Shown: piece after piece, positions 23,001 through 30,173 of the stretch | How the letters are laid out: each line of letters starts with the position of its first letter | Numbering within the stretch: the stretch's first letter is position 1 | DNA from: Acidaminococcus sp. | GTDB lineage: Bacteria; Bacillota; Negativicutes; Acidaminococcales; Acidaminococcaceae | Direction of reading: 5' to 3' | Assembly: GCA_019416065.1 (NCBI GenBank) | Contig: DXYB01000018.1 | Location: 1-36,870 of the forward strand | DNA: 36,870 bases | Notes under the pieces: model-generated | Database searches by the model: none | Seen by the model: only the letters and a program-made list of their open reading frames with translations | Told to the model about the DNA's origin: nothing | Program-made: the position numbers and the translations under genes

Positions 23001-23494
23001 TCCAGGTATTCCAACATGCATTTTTCCGCTGTTTCCAGTTCTCCCCGGAGAATATGCCGGGGAACCTCCCCGGCCACGCAGGCAGAGAGACAAATTAATC
23101 CCTCATGATACTGCTGCAGCAATTGTTTATCAATGCGAGGTTTAAAATAAAATCCTTCCACCTCTGCCACAGAAACCAGTTTCATTAAATTCTGGTAGCC
23201 AGTATTATTTTCTGCCAGCAGGATCAGGTGGTACAACTGGCTCCGCTTTTCCAGATTTTTTTCCAAATGAGAACCAGAGGTAATGTAGACTTCACAGCCG
23301 ATAATGGGTTTAATTCCTTGCTTTTGGCACTCCTGATAAAATTCAATGGCTCCATACATCACGCCGTGATCCGTAATGGCAAGTGCCGGCATTCCCAGCT
23401 CCTTGGCATAGCGCACCAATTCTGGAATCCGGCAGGCCCCATCCAAGAGGCTGTACTGGGTATGTGTGTGCAAATGGACAAACTGTCGGTTCAT
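20078..23494 (-). CDS. dnaE: DNA polymerase III alpha subunit (DnaE)
   Basis: The replicative or error-tolerant C-family polymerase, 1138 residues. The N-terminal PHP domain shows HLHTHTQYSLLDG near residues 8-20 and ITDHGVMYG near 40. The catalytic palm includes GPGRGSAAGS near 355 and the PDIDTDID carboxylate motif near 395. A YGFNKSHSAAYA helix-hairpin region near 750 and a C-terminal OB-fold (SFLLEDLSGSMSVLVF) follow. Length and order fit DnaE rather than PolC, which carries an internal exonuclease. ATG 23494 has GAGGAG seven bases upstream. It is downstream of sepF and typA but separated from sepF by a good terminator. No good promoter is visible between them. Confidence 0.96.
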   Translation of the reverse strand: MNRQFVHLHTHTQYSLLDGACRIPELVRYAKELGMPALAITDHGVMYGAIEFYQECQKQGIKPIIGCEVYITSGSHLEKNLEKRSQLYHLILLAENNTGYQNLMKLVSVAEVEGFYFKPRIDKQLLQQYHEGLICLSACVAGEVPRHILRGELETAEKCMLEYLDIFGPDHYYLEIQNHGLPEERTVREALHALAAKHHVKLVATNDLHYVKRDDAEGQDILLCIQTNARFLDPQRMKFNNDSYYLKSREEMEAAFPEDSKALDTTLEIAERCNVQLEFGHLLLPEFPLPEGETMDGYLRKLCEEGFASHYPQDDGTARKRMEYELGIIKQMGYSGYFLIVWDFINYSRTHDIPVGPGRGSAAGSIVAFLTGITNIDPLKYNLIFERFLNPERVSMPDIDTDIDYVKRHLVVEYLARKYGETHVAQIITFGTLAAKAAIKDVGRAMEIPLNVVNQVNKLIPNTPGTTLQGALDGSKELRELRDSDPNIAQLLGYAQKVEGMPRHTSTHAAGVIITPGELTHYVPLQITSSSDDEHEYICTQYDKDRSESLGLLKMDLLGLRTLTVLDDAVKNIKKNKQVDVDLEHLDLHDLKTCRMLQEGDTAAVFQMESDGMTRLMKQLHPVGMEDLIPLVALYRPGPLGSGMAEDFIAGRHGKRTAQVLHPLMEPIVADTYGVILYQEQVMQIASALGGFSLGEADILRRAMGKKKAKVLDSMKERFLDGAENLHHINRELGEKIFALLQHFAGYGFNKSHSAAYALVAYQTAYLKANYPLEYMAAFLNSVITVAEKVSWYIGVCRDMGIHVLPPDINTSEAGFAVDGKDIRFGLGAIKTVGETVVAVILREREKGGRFKDFFDFVRRVDATKVNKRVVEALIKSGSFSSFGLRRSQMLAIMDATMDAAQAEQRDRATGQLGLFGEEELTTSGSISIPDLPEIPQEEILREEKELLGFYVTGHPLERYRNSLQQVTPLAKCAPPEMVDGRKVVTGGIISELRVRSTKNGERMASFLLEDLSGSMSVLVFPRAYVSCARNIDKDKVVLVEGVLKLDEEQPRIFANTVEPLRLPEKEVHLTIGTGKNTTAIQQELSGIFAAFHGRSPVFLHVADTGKVIRTAPRFWVKRDTPGLKEAVELVLGDGTFR

Positions 23495-23516
23495 GATGGA
23501 TCTCCTCAAAAATTCG

Positions 23517-23544
23517 CAAAAAGACTCACCCCTACGGGTGAGCC
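23517..23544 (-). terminator. Terminator between sepF and dnaE
   Basis: A 9-bp stem (23523-23531 with 23536-23544, one G-U pair) with a four-base loop is followed on the minus strand by TTTTT. It begins eight bases after the sepF stop and ends about ten bases before the dnaE ribosome site. Confidence 0.8.
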
Positions 23545-23551
23545 TTCTATA

Positions 23552-23866
23552 TTATGCATGAATAGCATCTACATGTTCCGGCAAATACATGGTCACTTCC
23601 GGAGAGATTTCCGTCTCCGTAGCGCCAATGGTATATGCCACTCCGGCCAGATAATCCTGCGCACGGGTTTTATCTTCCACTTCCAGATTGTTCAGGCAAA
23701 GCAAAAGACCTTTGCCTTCCAATAACAATTGCCCGTAGGAAACGATTTCTTCCAAGCTGCCCGGCGTACGCAGGCATAAGTTCATGGTGGGGGTGTCAAG
23801 CACCATAAGATTGCTCCGCTGCTCTTCTTGGGGCGGCTTTTTTCCAGAACGAAAATGGGCAAACAT
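23552..23866 (-). CDS. sepF: SepF-like cell division protein
   Basis: The 104-residue protein matches the SepF (DUF552) core, which polymerises and bundles FtsZ at the division septum. The visible pattern is a strand leading to P-SLEEIVSYGQLLLEGKGLLLCLNNLE, then an Arg/Asp helix (KTRAQDYLAG), an AYTIGATETEISPEVTMYLP strand and a short tail. SepF normally has about 150 residues with an N-terminal amphipathic membrane-targeting helix and a linker; here those are reduced to about 20 residues, so membrane anchoring is doubtful. It lies 74 bases after typA rather than in the division cluster with ylmE and ylmG. GGGAGGAG precedes the ATG. Confidence 0.75.
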   Translation of the reverse strand: MFAHFRSGKKPPQEEQRSNLMVLDTPTMNLCLRTPGSLEEIVSYGQLLLEGKGLLLCLNNLEVEDKTRAQDYLAGVAYTIGATETEISPEVTMYLPEHVDAIHA

Positions 23867-23940
23867 ATGACACGCTCCTCCCTTTTATGGACTTACGTTT
23901 CCATTGTACATCACAGGCAGGGGAAAAGACAAGGCGGGAA

Positions 23941-25761
23941 TTATGCCCTGGCGTTCCGTGCTCTGGTGCGAGCCCGGTCCAAACGGGAGAGAACACGTTT
24001 CCGCATCCGGATGCTCTTGGGTGTTACTTCCACGGTCTCGTCATCGTTTACATGTTCCAAAGCACCTTCCAGAGAGAAGGTTTGCGGAGGCACCAGACGA
24101 ACAGCTTCATCACTGCCGGCAGCTCGCATATTGGACACATGTTTTTTCTTGCAGGGGTTCACATCCATATCATCTTCCCGGCTGTTTTCTCCTACGATCA
24201 TGCCTTCGTAGACTTCTTCTCCCGGGTTAACGAACATCGTCCCTCTGGCCTGACATTTATCAATGCCGTACGCAGTGGTGGTTCCATTTTCAAATGCAAC
24301 CAAGCTGCCACGGGTACGGCCCGGGATATCTCCTTTAAATTCTCCCCAGCCGGCAAATACATGGTTCATAATCCCATTGCCTTTGGTATCCGTAAGGAAC
24401 TGGTTCCGGAATCCAATCAGCCCCCGTGCTGGAATCAGAAAATCCATACGGAGATAGCCAGCCATTTCCGTCATATTTTGCAATTCCGCTTTCCGAATGC
24501 CCAGGCCTTCCATCACAGCGCCCATAAAATCCTGGGGCACTTCAATGGTTAGCGCTTCCATCGGTTCCAGCAGTTTGCCATTTTGGTCTCGTTTCATAAT
24601 AACGGTAGGTTTACCAACCTGCAGTTCAAACCCTTCCCGCCGCATGGCTTCAATCAATACGGATAAATGCAGTTCCCCACGGCCGCTGACCTTAAAGGTA
24701 TCCGCACTTTCCGTATCTTCCACTTTCATGGAAACGTTGGTTTCCACTTCTTTGTACAGACGGTCACGCAGGTGACGGCTGGTAATAAAATTGCCTTCTC
24801 TCCCAGCAAAGGGGCTGTCGTTAACGGAAAACGTCATGGACAGCGTGGGTTCATCCACCTTAATACCGGGCAATTTTTCCGGTTGGTTCACATCGGCAAT
24901 GGTATCCCCGATTTCTGCATCGGACAAACCAATCAGCGCAATAATATCCCCGGCCTGTGCTTCTGGCACTTCTGCCCGTTTCAGGCCTTCATAGGTGTAT
25001 AAGCGACCAATTTTTTCGTTAGTGGTTTTCTCATCATGCATCAGGCAGATGGTTTCTCCATTGTGAATGGTCCCGCGGACTACACGGCCCACCACAATTT
25101 TACCAACGAAATTATCATGGTCCAGGGTATTCACCACCATCTGCAAGGGTGCTTCCACATCCACGTCCGGAGCGGGAATACTGTCAATAATTGTGCGAAA
25201 GAGCGGTTCCAGGTTGGTGCTTTCCTCATCCATGGAGAGTTTGGCAATGCCCTTTTTAGCAGAAGCATACACCACCGGAAAATCCAGCTGGTCGTCGCTG
25301 GCATTGAGCTCAATGAACAGATCCAGGACTTCATCCACCACTTCATCTACCCGCTGATCCGGACGGTCAATTTTATTGATCACAACCACCGGTTTCAGTT
25401 GGTGTTCTAGTGCTTTCCGCAGCACGTACTTGGTCTGGGGCATCGGGCCTTCATAAGCATCTACCAGCAGCAGAACGCCGTCCACCATATTCAAAACCCG
25501 TTCCACTTCGCCACCAAAATCAGCGTGGCCCGGTGTATCCAGGATATTAATTTTGCAGCCATCGTGAATCACAGAAGTATTTTTTGCCAGGATGGTAATG
25601 CCACGCTCCCGTTCCTGATCATTGGAGTCCATAACTCGTTCCTGGACTACCTGATTGGCACGGAAAATCCCACTTTGTTTCAGCATGGCATCCACCAGCG
25701 TGGTCTTACCATGGTCTACGTGGGCAATGATGGCAATATTACGCAAATCATTTCTAATCAT
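23941..25761 (-). CDS. typA: Translational GTPase TypA/BipA
   Basis: A ribosome-binding GTPase of 606 residues, related to EF-G and LepA, that helps 50S assembly and stress or cold growth. The G1 motif AHVDHGKTT is near residues 14-22, the switch I region RERGITI near 51-57, DTPGHADFGGEVERV near 74-88 (G3) and NKID near 128-131 (G4). The central beta-barrel and EF-G-like domains follow, with the TypA-specific C-terminal domain (GRTRGSLVAFENG near 480). The end, rich in Arg/Ala, is typical. It is followed by sepF and has its own strong promoter with a leader of about 90 bases that contains a stem-loop. Confidence 0.96.
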   Translation of the reverse strand: MIRNDLRNIAIIAHVDHGKTTLVDAMLKQSGIFRANQVVQERVMDSNDQERERGITILAKNTSVIHDGCKINILDTPGHADFGGEVERVLNMVDGVLLLVDAYEGPMPQTKYVLRKALEHQLKPVVVINKIDRPDQRVDEVVDEVLDLFIELNASDDQLDFPVVYASAKKGIAKLSMDEESTNLEPLFRTIIDSIPAPDVDVEAPLQMVVNTLDHDNFVGKIVVGRVVRGTIHNGETICLMHDEKTTNEKIGRLYTYEGLKRAEVPEAQAGDIIALIGLSDAEIGDTIADVNQPEKLPGIKVDEPTLSMTFSVNDSPFAGREGNFITSRHLRDRLYKEVETNVSMKVEDTESADTFKVSGRGELHLSVLIEAMRREGFELQVGKPTVIMKRDQNGKLLEPMEALTIEVPQDFMGAVMEGLGIRKAELQNMTEMAGYLRMDFLIPARGLIGFRNQFLTDTKGNGIMNHVFAGWGEFKGDIPGRTRGSLVAFENGTTTAYGIDKCQARGTMFVNPGEEVYEGMIVGENSREDDMDVNPCKKKHVSNMRAAGSDEAVRLVPPQTFSLEGALEHVNDDETVEVTPKSIRMRKRVLSRLDRARTRARNARA

Positions 25762-25796
25762 ATAACCCTATACCCCTCTTATTGCAGATAAATCAA

Positions 25797-25823
25797 GAGG
25801 ATGCCCGTCAAAGAAGCATCCTC
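25797..25823 (-). promoter_or_regulatory. Stem-loop in the typA leader
   Basis: An 8-bp perfect stem (25797-25804 with 25816-25823) lies downstream of the typA promoter and 36 bases before the ATG. The T run after it is interrupted (TTGATTTAT), so it may be a leaky terminator or a stability or translation control element. Confidence 0.4.
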
Positions 25824-25854
25824 CGAATCGTTCTACCTTGATTTTGACTTATAT

Positions 25855-25883
25855 ATTATATGCTTTCTCCTATACAATGTCAA
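25855..25883 (-). promoter_or_regulatory. Promoter of typA
   Basis: Minus-strand TTGACA (25878-25883), a 17-base spacer and TATAAT (25855-25860): a full consensus match, 15 bases beyond the transporter stop codon. Confidence 0.88.
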
Positions 25884-25897
25884 ATTCTTTACGGCTT

Positions 25898-27343
25898 TTA
25901 TCCTTGCTCTTTTTTCGCCATCTCCGGCAAGATTAGCCCGATGCCAATTAAGACCAGGGGCGTCAGGATATTCAGCGTAAATTGGAAAGTCCAGGTATCA
26001 GTTCCAGTTTGTACGCCCCGGGGGAACATCCCCATGGCACAGGCAAAGGCTGTAAAGGCAAAGCACCAGAACCCAGCCATCATACCCAGGGTCTTATTCT
26101 TAATAAAGTGATATTCCGAGACAAATTTTTCCGCATGCTTTTTCAGCATCATATAGGCAAAGAACACCCACAAATACCGCAGTGGCATACAAACCGCATT
26201 CAATCGAATCAACCAGTTGTACAAGCTGGTCATATCCCCGATGCCAAGAGCTGGTACAATCAGCAAAATGGTGACTAGGACAGCCGTTAATTTGTAGCCG
26301 GTAACAGGAACCCCATTGGCATTGATTTTGGTAAACGTCTTAGGCACAAACCGGGCATCCACGTCTGCCAGCAGGATTTTAATGGGAGCATCAATGGAAA
26401 TCGCTAGCGTTGCAGCCTGTCCCAGCGCATTACAGATCGCGTAAATCACTACAAAAGCGTTACCGATCCCGTAATACTGTCCCAGTTTGGCAAAGCTGTA
26501 ATAAGCGCCATTCATCATCAAATCCTTGGGAATATTGTTGTGGTCAAACATGAGTCCCATGGCAAAGGTTCCCAAAAGGGCTGTCACAGCAACCATAGTC
26601 GCCATAAAAATCATGGAAGCAGGATACTCAGAAGACGGCTTCCGCAAATTGTTTACATAAGGGCTTAACCGTTCACAGCCACCTACCGCAAAGACCAAGA
26701 TTCCCAGCGTAGTCATATAATCAAAGTCAAACGTAGGCATCAGCGTATCCCAATCCAGGCTGTAGGTAAAGGTTTTAGCCGTGGTTAAGTGGGGCGCTGC
26801 TAGCGCCAAAAGGATATAGAGGATGGACATGACAAACATAAAACTTCCTGCCAATGCCCCGATGCGTTTTAGTGCTGTGACCCCTTTAGACGCATACCAC
26901 AGGAAGAAGAAGAAAATAATCACCGCAATACTTTGTAGCACGATGGGACTCATCATTTTGGCCAAGGTGCCATTGCCCAAAACCGCCCACCCAAAAGCGA
27001 TGAGGATATTTTGCGGTTTTTGTGCCAAGTAAGGCATGTGCACAATCCAGTAGGTCCAGCCGGCAAAATAAGCCAGTTTTGCGCCGGTTGTGGAGCGAAT
27101 CCAGGAGGAAACACCCCCTTTACTGTCTTTAAAGGTCGATCCCATTTCCCCCACCATGAGTACATAAGGAATGAAATACAATGTGAACATGAGAATCCAA
27201 GAAACCACCGCCTTGAGCCCTTGGTTGGCGTATCCGTTCACAATGTTTCCAAAGCCCCACACAGAGGTAAATGTCATCAGCCCCAGGGCTTTCCAGGATA
27301 AGAGTTTGTTGCCATCACGCAAGCTTTTTTCCTTGCCTTCCAT
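25898..27343 (-). CDS. APC-family amino acid transporter
   Basis: An integral membrane protein of 481 residues with about 12 hydrophobic segments, belonging to the amino acid-polyamine-organocation superfamily. It resembles the glutamate/GABA-antiporter and YjeM-like branch: a W-GFGNIVNGYANQG first helix, GEMGSTFKDSKGGVSSWI near residues 65-82, where APC permeases have an E...GG-Y/SW motif, and GGCERLSPYV in the middle. It probably takes up or exchanges an amino acid across the cytoplasmic membrane; the substrate is not readable from the sequence. ATG 27343 has AGGAGG seven bases upstream and is chosen over a GTG two codons earlier that abuts the site. It is probably monocistronic, with typA starting from its own promoter. 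Confidence 0.85.
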   Translation of the reverse strand: MEGKEKSLRDGNKLLSWKALGLMTFTSVWGFGNIVNGYANQGLKAVVSWILMFTLYFIPYVLMVGEMGSTFKDSKGGVSSWIRSTTGAKLAYFAGWTYWIVHMPYLAQKPQNILIAFGWAVLGNGTLAKMMSPIVLQSIAVIIFFFFLWYASKGVTALKRIGALAGSFMFVMSILYILLALAAPHLTTAKTFTYSLDWDTLMPTFDFDYMTTLGILVFAVGGCERLSPYVNNLRKPSSEYPASMIFMATMVAVTALLGTFAMGLMFDHNNIPKDLMMNGAYYSFAKLGQYYGIGNAFVVIYAICNALGQAATLAISIDAPIKILLADVDARFVPKTFTKINANGVPVTGYKLTAVLVTILLIVPALGIGDMTSLYNWLIRLNAVCMPLRYLWVFFAYMMLKKHAEKFVSEYHFIKNKTLGMMAGFWCFAFTAFACAMGMFPRGVQTGTDTWTFQFTLNILTPLVLIGIGLILPEMAKKEQG

Positions 27344-27379
27344 TGCCACGCCTCCTTATGAAATAGTATTGTTGATGCC

Positions 27380-27388
27380 ATTATACCA
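27380..27388 (-). promoter_or_regulatory. Extended -10 promoter of the amino acid transporter
   Basis: The minus strand reads TGGTATAAT, an extended -10 box about 37 bases before the ATG. No good -35 box is seen, which is common for extended -10 promoters. Confidence 0.55.
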
Positions 27389-27446
27389 TAGGAATGTCTT
27401 TTTCAGATAGACAAAAAGCAGTATACGTCGTGCGCAAGATTTTCTT

Positions 27447-28142
27447 TTACAAATGCTCTACCATATATTCCACGATGGCGGCGCAATGGCGGGCCGCCTT
27501 GGCGGCAAACTGCGGATAGTTCGTTTCTTCGCTCTCATCCGCTTTATCGGAAATAGCCCGCAAGATCACAAAGGGAAGACCGTTCAGATAGGCGGCCTGG
27601 GCAATGGCGGCACCTTCCATTTCGGTGCATTCTGCAGTAAAAAATGTCTGCAATTCTTTTTTCTTTTCCGGTGTGGAAATAAACTGATCCCCGGAAATCA
27701 CTTCCCCTTCCCGCACAGCGATCTCCGGTGCCACTTGTTTCACAGCTGCTACAGCGGCCTTCCGAAGTGCAGGATCGGCGAGAAACGATACGGTTCCCAT
27801 TTGGGGCACTTCTCCTCTGGCATAGCCAAAATACGTAGCATCAACATCATGATAGCGGGCTGCGGTAGAAACCACAATATCCCCAATAGCAAGGGCATTG
27901 TCCAAAGACCCTGCTACGCCTGTATTCACCACGTGGGTCACCTGAAAATGATCCACCAGGATCTGCACGCATAGTGCCGCATTGACTTTGGCGATGCCAC
28001 TTTGCACCACAACCACCGGCGTGGCCCCAAGCGTGCCGGCACAAAAATGCATCCGGGCACAGTCATAGGTTTCCGTAATCGTCATATGTTCTTTTAACAG
28101 GGCTACTTCCACTTCCATGGCACCGATAATTCCAATCTTCAC
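27447..28142 (-). CDS. mtnN: 5'-methylthioadenosine/S-adenosylhomocysteine nucleosidase
   Basis: Cleaves adenine from methylthioadenosine, S-adenosylhomocysteine and 5'-deoxyadenosine, recycling by-products of SAM use. The 231-residue protein shows GAMEVEVALL at 7-16, SGIAKVNAA near 48-56, NTGVAGSL near 73-80, TEMEGAAIAQ near 172-181 and the catalytic Asp in ISDKADE near 196-202. The length is typical. Translation appears to start at GTG, with AAGGA six bases upstream. It lies 71 bases downstream of pgi on the same strand. A G/C-rich hairpin between them (28182-28202) has only a short T3 run on this strand, so partial readthrough from pgi is possible. Confidence 0.95.
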   Translation of the reverse strand: MKIGIIGAMEVEVALLKEHMTITETYDCARMHFCAGTLGATPVVVVQSGIAKVNAALCVQILVDHFQVTHVVNTGVAGSLDNALAIGDIVVSTAARYHDVDATYFGYARGEVPQMGTVSFLADPALRKAAVAAVKQVAPEIAVREGEVISGDQFISTPEKKKELQTFFTAECTEMEGAAIAQAAYLNGLPFVILRAISDKADESEETNYPQFAAKAARHCAAIVEYMVEHL

Positions 28143-28213
28143 AAGAAGTCCTTCTTTCTTTTATATTTTGGGCATAGCAAAGGGCGGTCGTTGGGGCCGC
28201 CCCTATTTTTATG

Positions 28214-29656
28214 TTATTTTCCCTCGGCCAGTGTCTGATTCATGATTTTCTTGTACACTTCCACGCCGGGCTGGTCATAAGCATCCACGTTAGCCAATTC
28301 CCCTTCGTAGGCAATGGACAGCATCAGAAAATAGAAAATCTGTCCCAGGAAGTATTCATCAATGCAAGGCACACGGTACAGAGCATTGAGCCGTTTATCA
28401 CCGGATAGCGCCGCCTGGTTCGCTTCCATAGCCACTTCCAGGGCACGTCCCACGTCCATGCCTTCATACCGTTTGTAAACCGGTAGCGCAGGAAAAGGAT
28501 TATGGGTCTTCACACGATGCTTCCGGCTCTCCACAAATAAAAATTGAACAATTTTATCCCGCCGGCCATCCTGGTGCATCTGGGTCTGGGCATGCATATC
28601 CGTCGTTCCGATGGCAACTACCGGGGTGCGGCCATAAAATACGGTGTTCCCTTCCCGGTCTTTGCGTTTCCCCAGGGATTCCGCTAGCAGCTGCACATAC
28701 CATTCTCCCAGCGCCTTCAGCCGCATGGCATAGGGCATGATAATTTCAATGGTCGCTCCCAGGTATTTTGCTCCTGCGTATTTCAGCGTGGCATTAAAAA
28801 GAGCCGGATTTTCTGTCAGCACAGCACTATGACAGCATTGGTCCATATCCCGTGCGCCCTGCAAGAGTTTGTTCAAATCCATCCCTAGCACAGCGCCTAC
28901 AATAAGGCCCGGTTCTGATAGCACACTAAAGCGGCCCCCCACGCCTACCGGCACGTCAAAAATTGGCCAGGCAAATTGACGGGCCAGTTGATTTAACGGT
29001 GCCTGTGCATTATTTTTATCCGTAACCACCGCTCCGCTAACGGTAAATAGCGTATCCAGACTGTTCAGTTCCTGGTAGAAATACAAAAATGCAGTAGTAG
29101 TTTCCAGCGTAGTGCCGGATTTGGAAATAGGCACCAGCAGTACTCGGTACATCCGGTGTTGCTCCTGCTGCACCTTACGAGCTGCCTCCACAAGGGAAGT
29201 TTTCATCCCTTCTAAGTCTTCCGGATCCACATTGTTCCCACTGAAATAAATCTGTGGAAGGTCTTTTTTATTGTTGGGCCAGTAGGCACTGGTACAGCAA
29301 TCGTACAGTACTTTGCCGCCCAGATAAGATCCCCCTATGCCACAAAAGATCACCGCATCCGCTTCTTTCCGGGCTTTTTCCCCAAACGCTTCCAAGGCTT
29401 GAAGCAGCTCCGATGTATTGGGCGAATCTTTTCCTGGAAAAGGCAGACGAGGAAAATAAACTAGTTCCGGTGTCCCGTCCTTGGACAGATGATTTTTCGC
29501 TGCCCCGGTCTCTCGGATTTTTTCTACCGCTTCTGCTGCCGCCTGAATCCTGGGAGCCAGTTCATCCAGCATAGTCGTGGTAATCAGGCCTTCTCCCAGC
29601 ATATTGGCAGCATCAAAAATAAAACCAGAAGGCAGGGTTATTTTGGTTTCCATCAT
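28214..29656 (-). CDS. pgi: Glucose-6-phosphate isomerase
   Basis: Interconverts glucose 6-phosphate and fructose 6-phosphate. The 480-residue protein has GGSYLGGKVLYD near residues 107-118, the PISKSGTTLET sugar-phosphate loop near 177-187, GVGGRFSVLSEPG near 237-249 with the catalytic region, and MHQDGRRDK near 361. It is of the shorter Firmicutes length class, compared with about 550 residues in E. coli. GGGGAG lies nine bases before the ATG at 29656; a second ATG follows directly. It has its own promoter downstream of the tRNA terminator and may be cotranscribed with mtnN. Confidence 0.95.
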   Translation of the reverse strand: MMETKITLPSGFIFDAANMLGEGLITTTMLDELAPRIQAAAEAVEKIRETGAAKNHLSKDGTPELVYFPRLPFPGKDSPNTSELLQALEAFGEKARKEADAVIFCGIGGSYLGGKVLYDCCTSAYWPNNKKDLPQIYFSGNNVDPEDLEGMKTSLVEAARKVQQEQHRMYRVLLVPISKSGTTLETTTAFLYFYQELNSLDTLFTVSGAVVTDKNNAQAPLNQLARQFAWPIFDVPVGVGGRFSVLSEPGLIVGAVLGMDLNKLLQGARDMDQCCHSAVLTENPALFNATLKYAGAKYLGATIEIIMPYAMRLKALGEWYVQLLAESLGKRKDREGNTVFYGRTPVVAIGTTDMHAQTQMHQDGRRDKIVQFLFVESRKHRVKTHNPFPALPVYKRYEGMDVGRALEVAMEANQAALSGDKRLNALYRVPCIDEYFLGQIFYFLMLSIAYEGELANVDAYDQPGVEVYKKIMNQTLAEGK

Positions 29657-29719
29657 AACAAATCGCTCCCCTCTTTATATTTCAGGACATTGCCATGTAC
29701 TATACCCCATTCTTCTTAT

Positions 29720-29748
29720 ATTTTAGCATGGGAAAAAGAAAGGGACAA
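29720..29748 (-). promoter_or_regulatory. Promoter of pgi
   Basis: Minus-strand TTGTCC (29743-29748), a 17-base spacer and TAAAAT (29720-29725). The -35 box abuts the tRNA terminator. Confidence 0.6.
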
Positions 29749-29779
29749 CAAAAAAGGATGCCAAAAAATAGACATCCTT
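29749..29779 (-). terminator. Terminator of the tRNA-Leu cluster
   Basis: A 9-bp stem (29754-29762 with 29771-29779, one G-U pair) is followed on the minus strand by T6. It starts 12 bases past the CCA of the last tRNA. Confidence 0.85.
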
Positions 29780-29791
29780 GTACATTCTAAT

Positions 29792-29878
29792 TGGTGCGGT
29801 AGAGAGGAATTGAACCTCCACGGTATTGCTACCACTAGCTCCTGAAGCTAGCGCGTCTGCCAGTTCCGCCACTACCGC
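29792..29878 (-). tRNA. tRNA-Leu (anticodon CAG), third of cluster
   Basis: 87 bases, class II fold with acceptor GCGGTAG/CTACCGC, anticodon stem CTAGC/GCTAG around loop TTCAGGA, a long variable arm, T-arm and encoded CCA. It decodes CUG. Outside the acceptor stem it is identical to the copy at 30031-30117. Confidence 0.95.
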
Positions 29879-29923
29879 ATGCAAGCTATGAAATTATTTG
29901 CTATCAGCGCGTTTCTAATGAGT

Positions 29924-30009
29924 TGGTGCGGTTGGCGGGACTTGAACCCGCATGAAGTTGCCTTCACCAGCCCCTCAAGCTGACGCGTCTGCCTTTCCGC
30001 CACAACCGC
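29924..30009 (-). tRNA. tRNA-Leu (anticodon GAG), middle of cluster
   Basis: 86 bases, acceptor GCGGTTG/CAACCGC, anticodon loop TTGAGGG, long variable arm and encoded CCA. It decodes CUC and CUU. Confidence 0.95.
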
Positions 30010-30030
30010 AAAGTTGTGAAAAAATCCATT

Positions 30031-30117
30031 TGGTGCGGACGAGAGGAATTGAACCTCCACGGTATTGCTACCACTAGCTCCTGAAGCTAGCGCGTCTGCC
30101 AGTTCCGCCACGTCCGC
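30031..30117 (-). tRNA. tRNA-Leu (anticodon CAG), first of cluster
   Basis: 87 bases, acceptor GCGGACG/CGTCCGC, anticodon loop TTCAGGA, encoded CCA. It is identical to the copy at 29792-29878 apart from the inner acceptor pairs, which differ in a compensated way. Confidence 0.95.
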
Positions 30118-30143
30118 GTCTATGATCAACTGACAACGTCGTT

Positions 30144-30173
30144 ATTTTAGCATAGTCCAGCGCTCCACGTCAA
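30144..30173 (-). promoter_or_regulatory. Promoter of the tRNA-Leu cluster
   Basis: Minus-strand TTGACG (30168-30173), an 18-base spacer and TAAAAT (30144-30149). The -35 box contains the TGA stop codon of the lytic transglycosylase gene. Confidence 0.7.

Noticed and set aside
28182..28202. Strong terminator between pgi and mtnN
   Set aside because: The hairpin is G/C-rich, but on the gene strand it is followed only by TTTGC. The better T run is on the opposite strand, where no gene ends.
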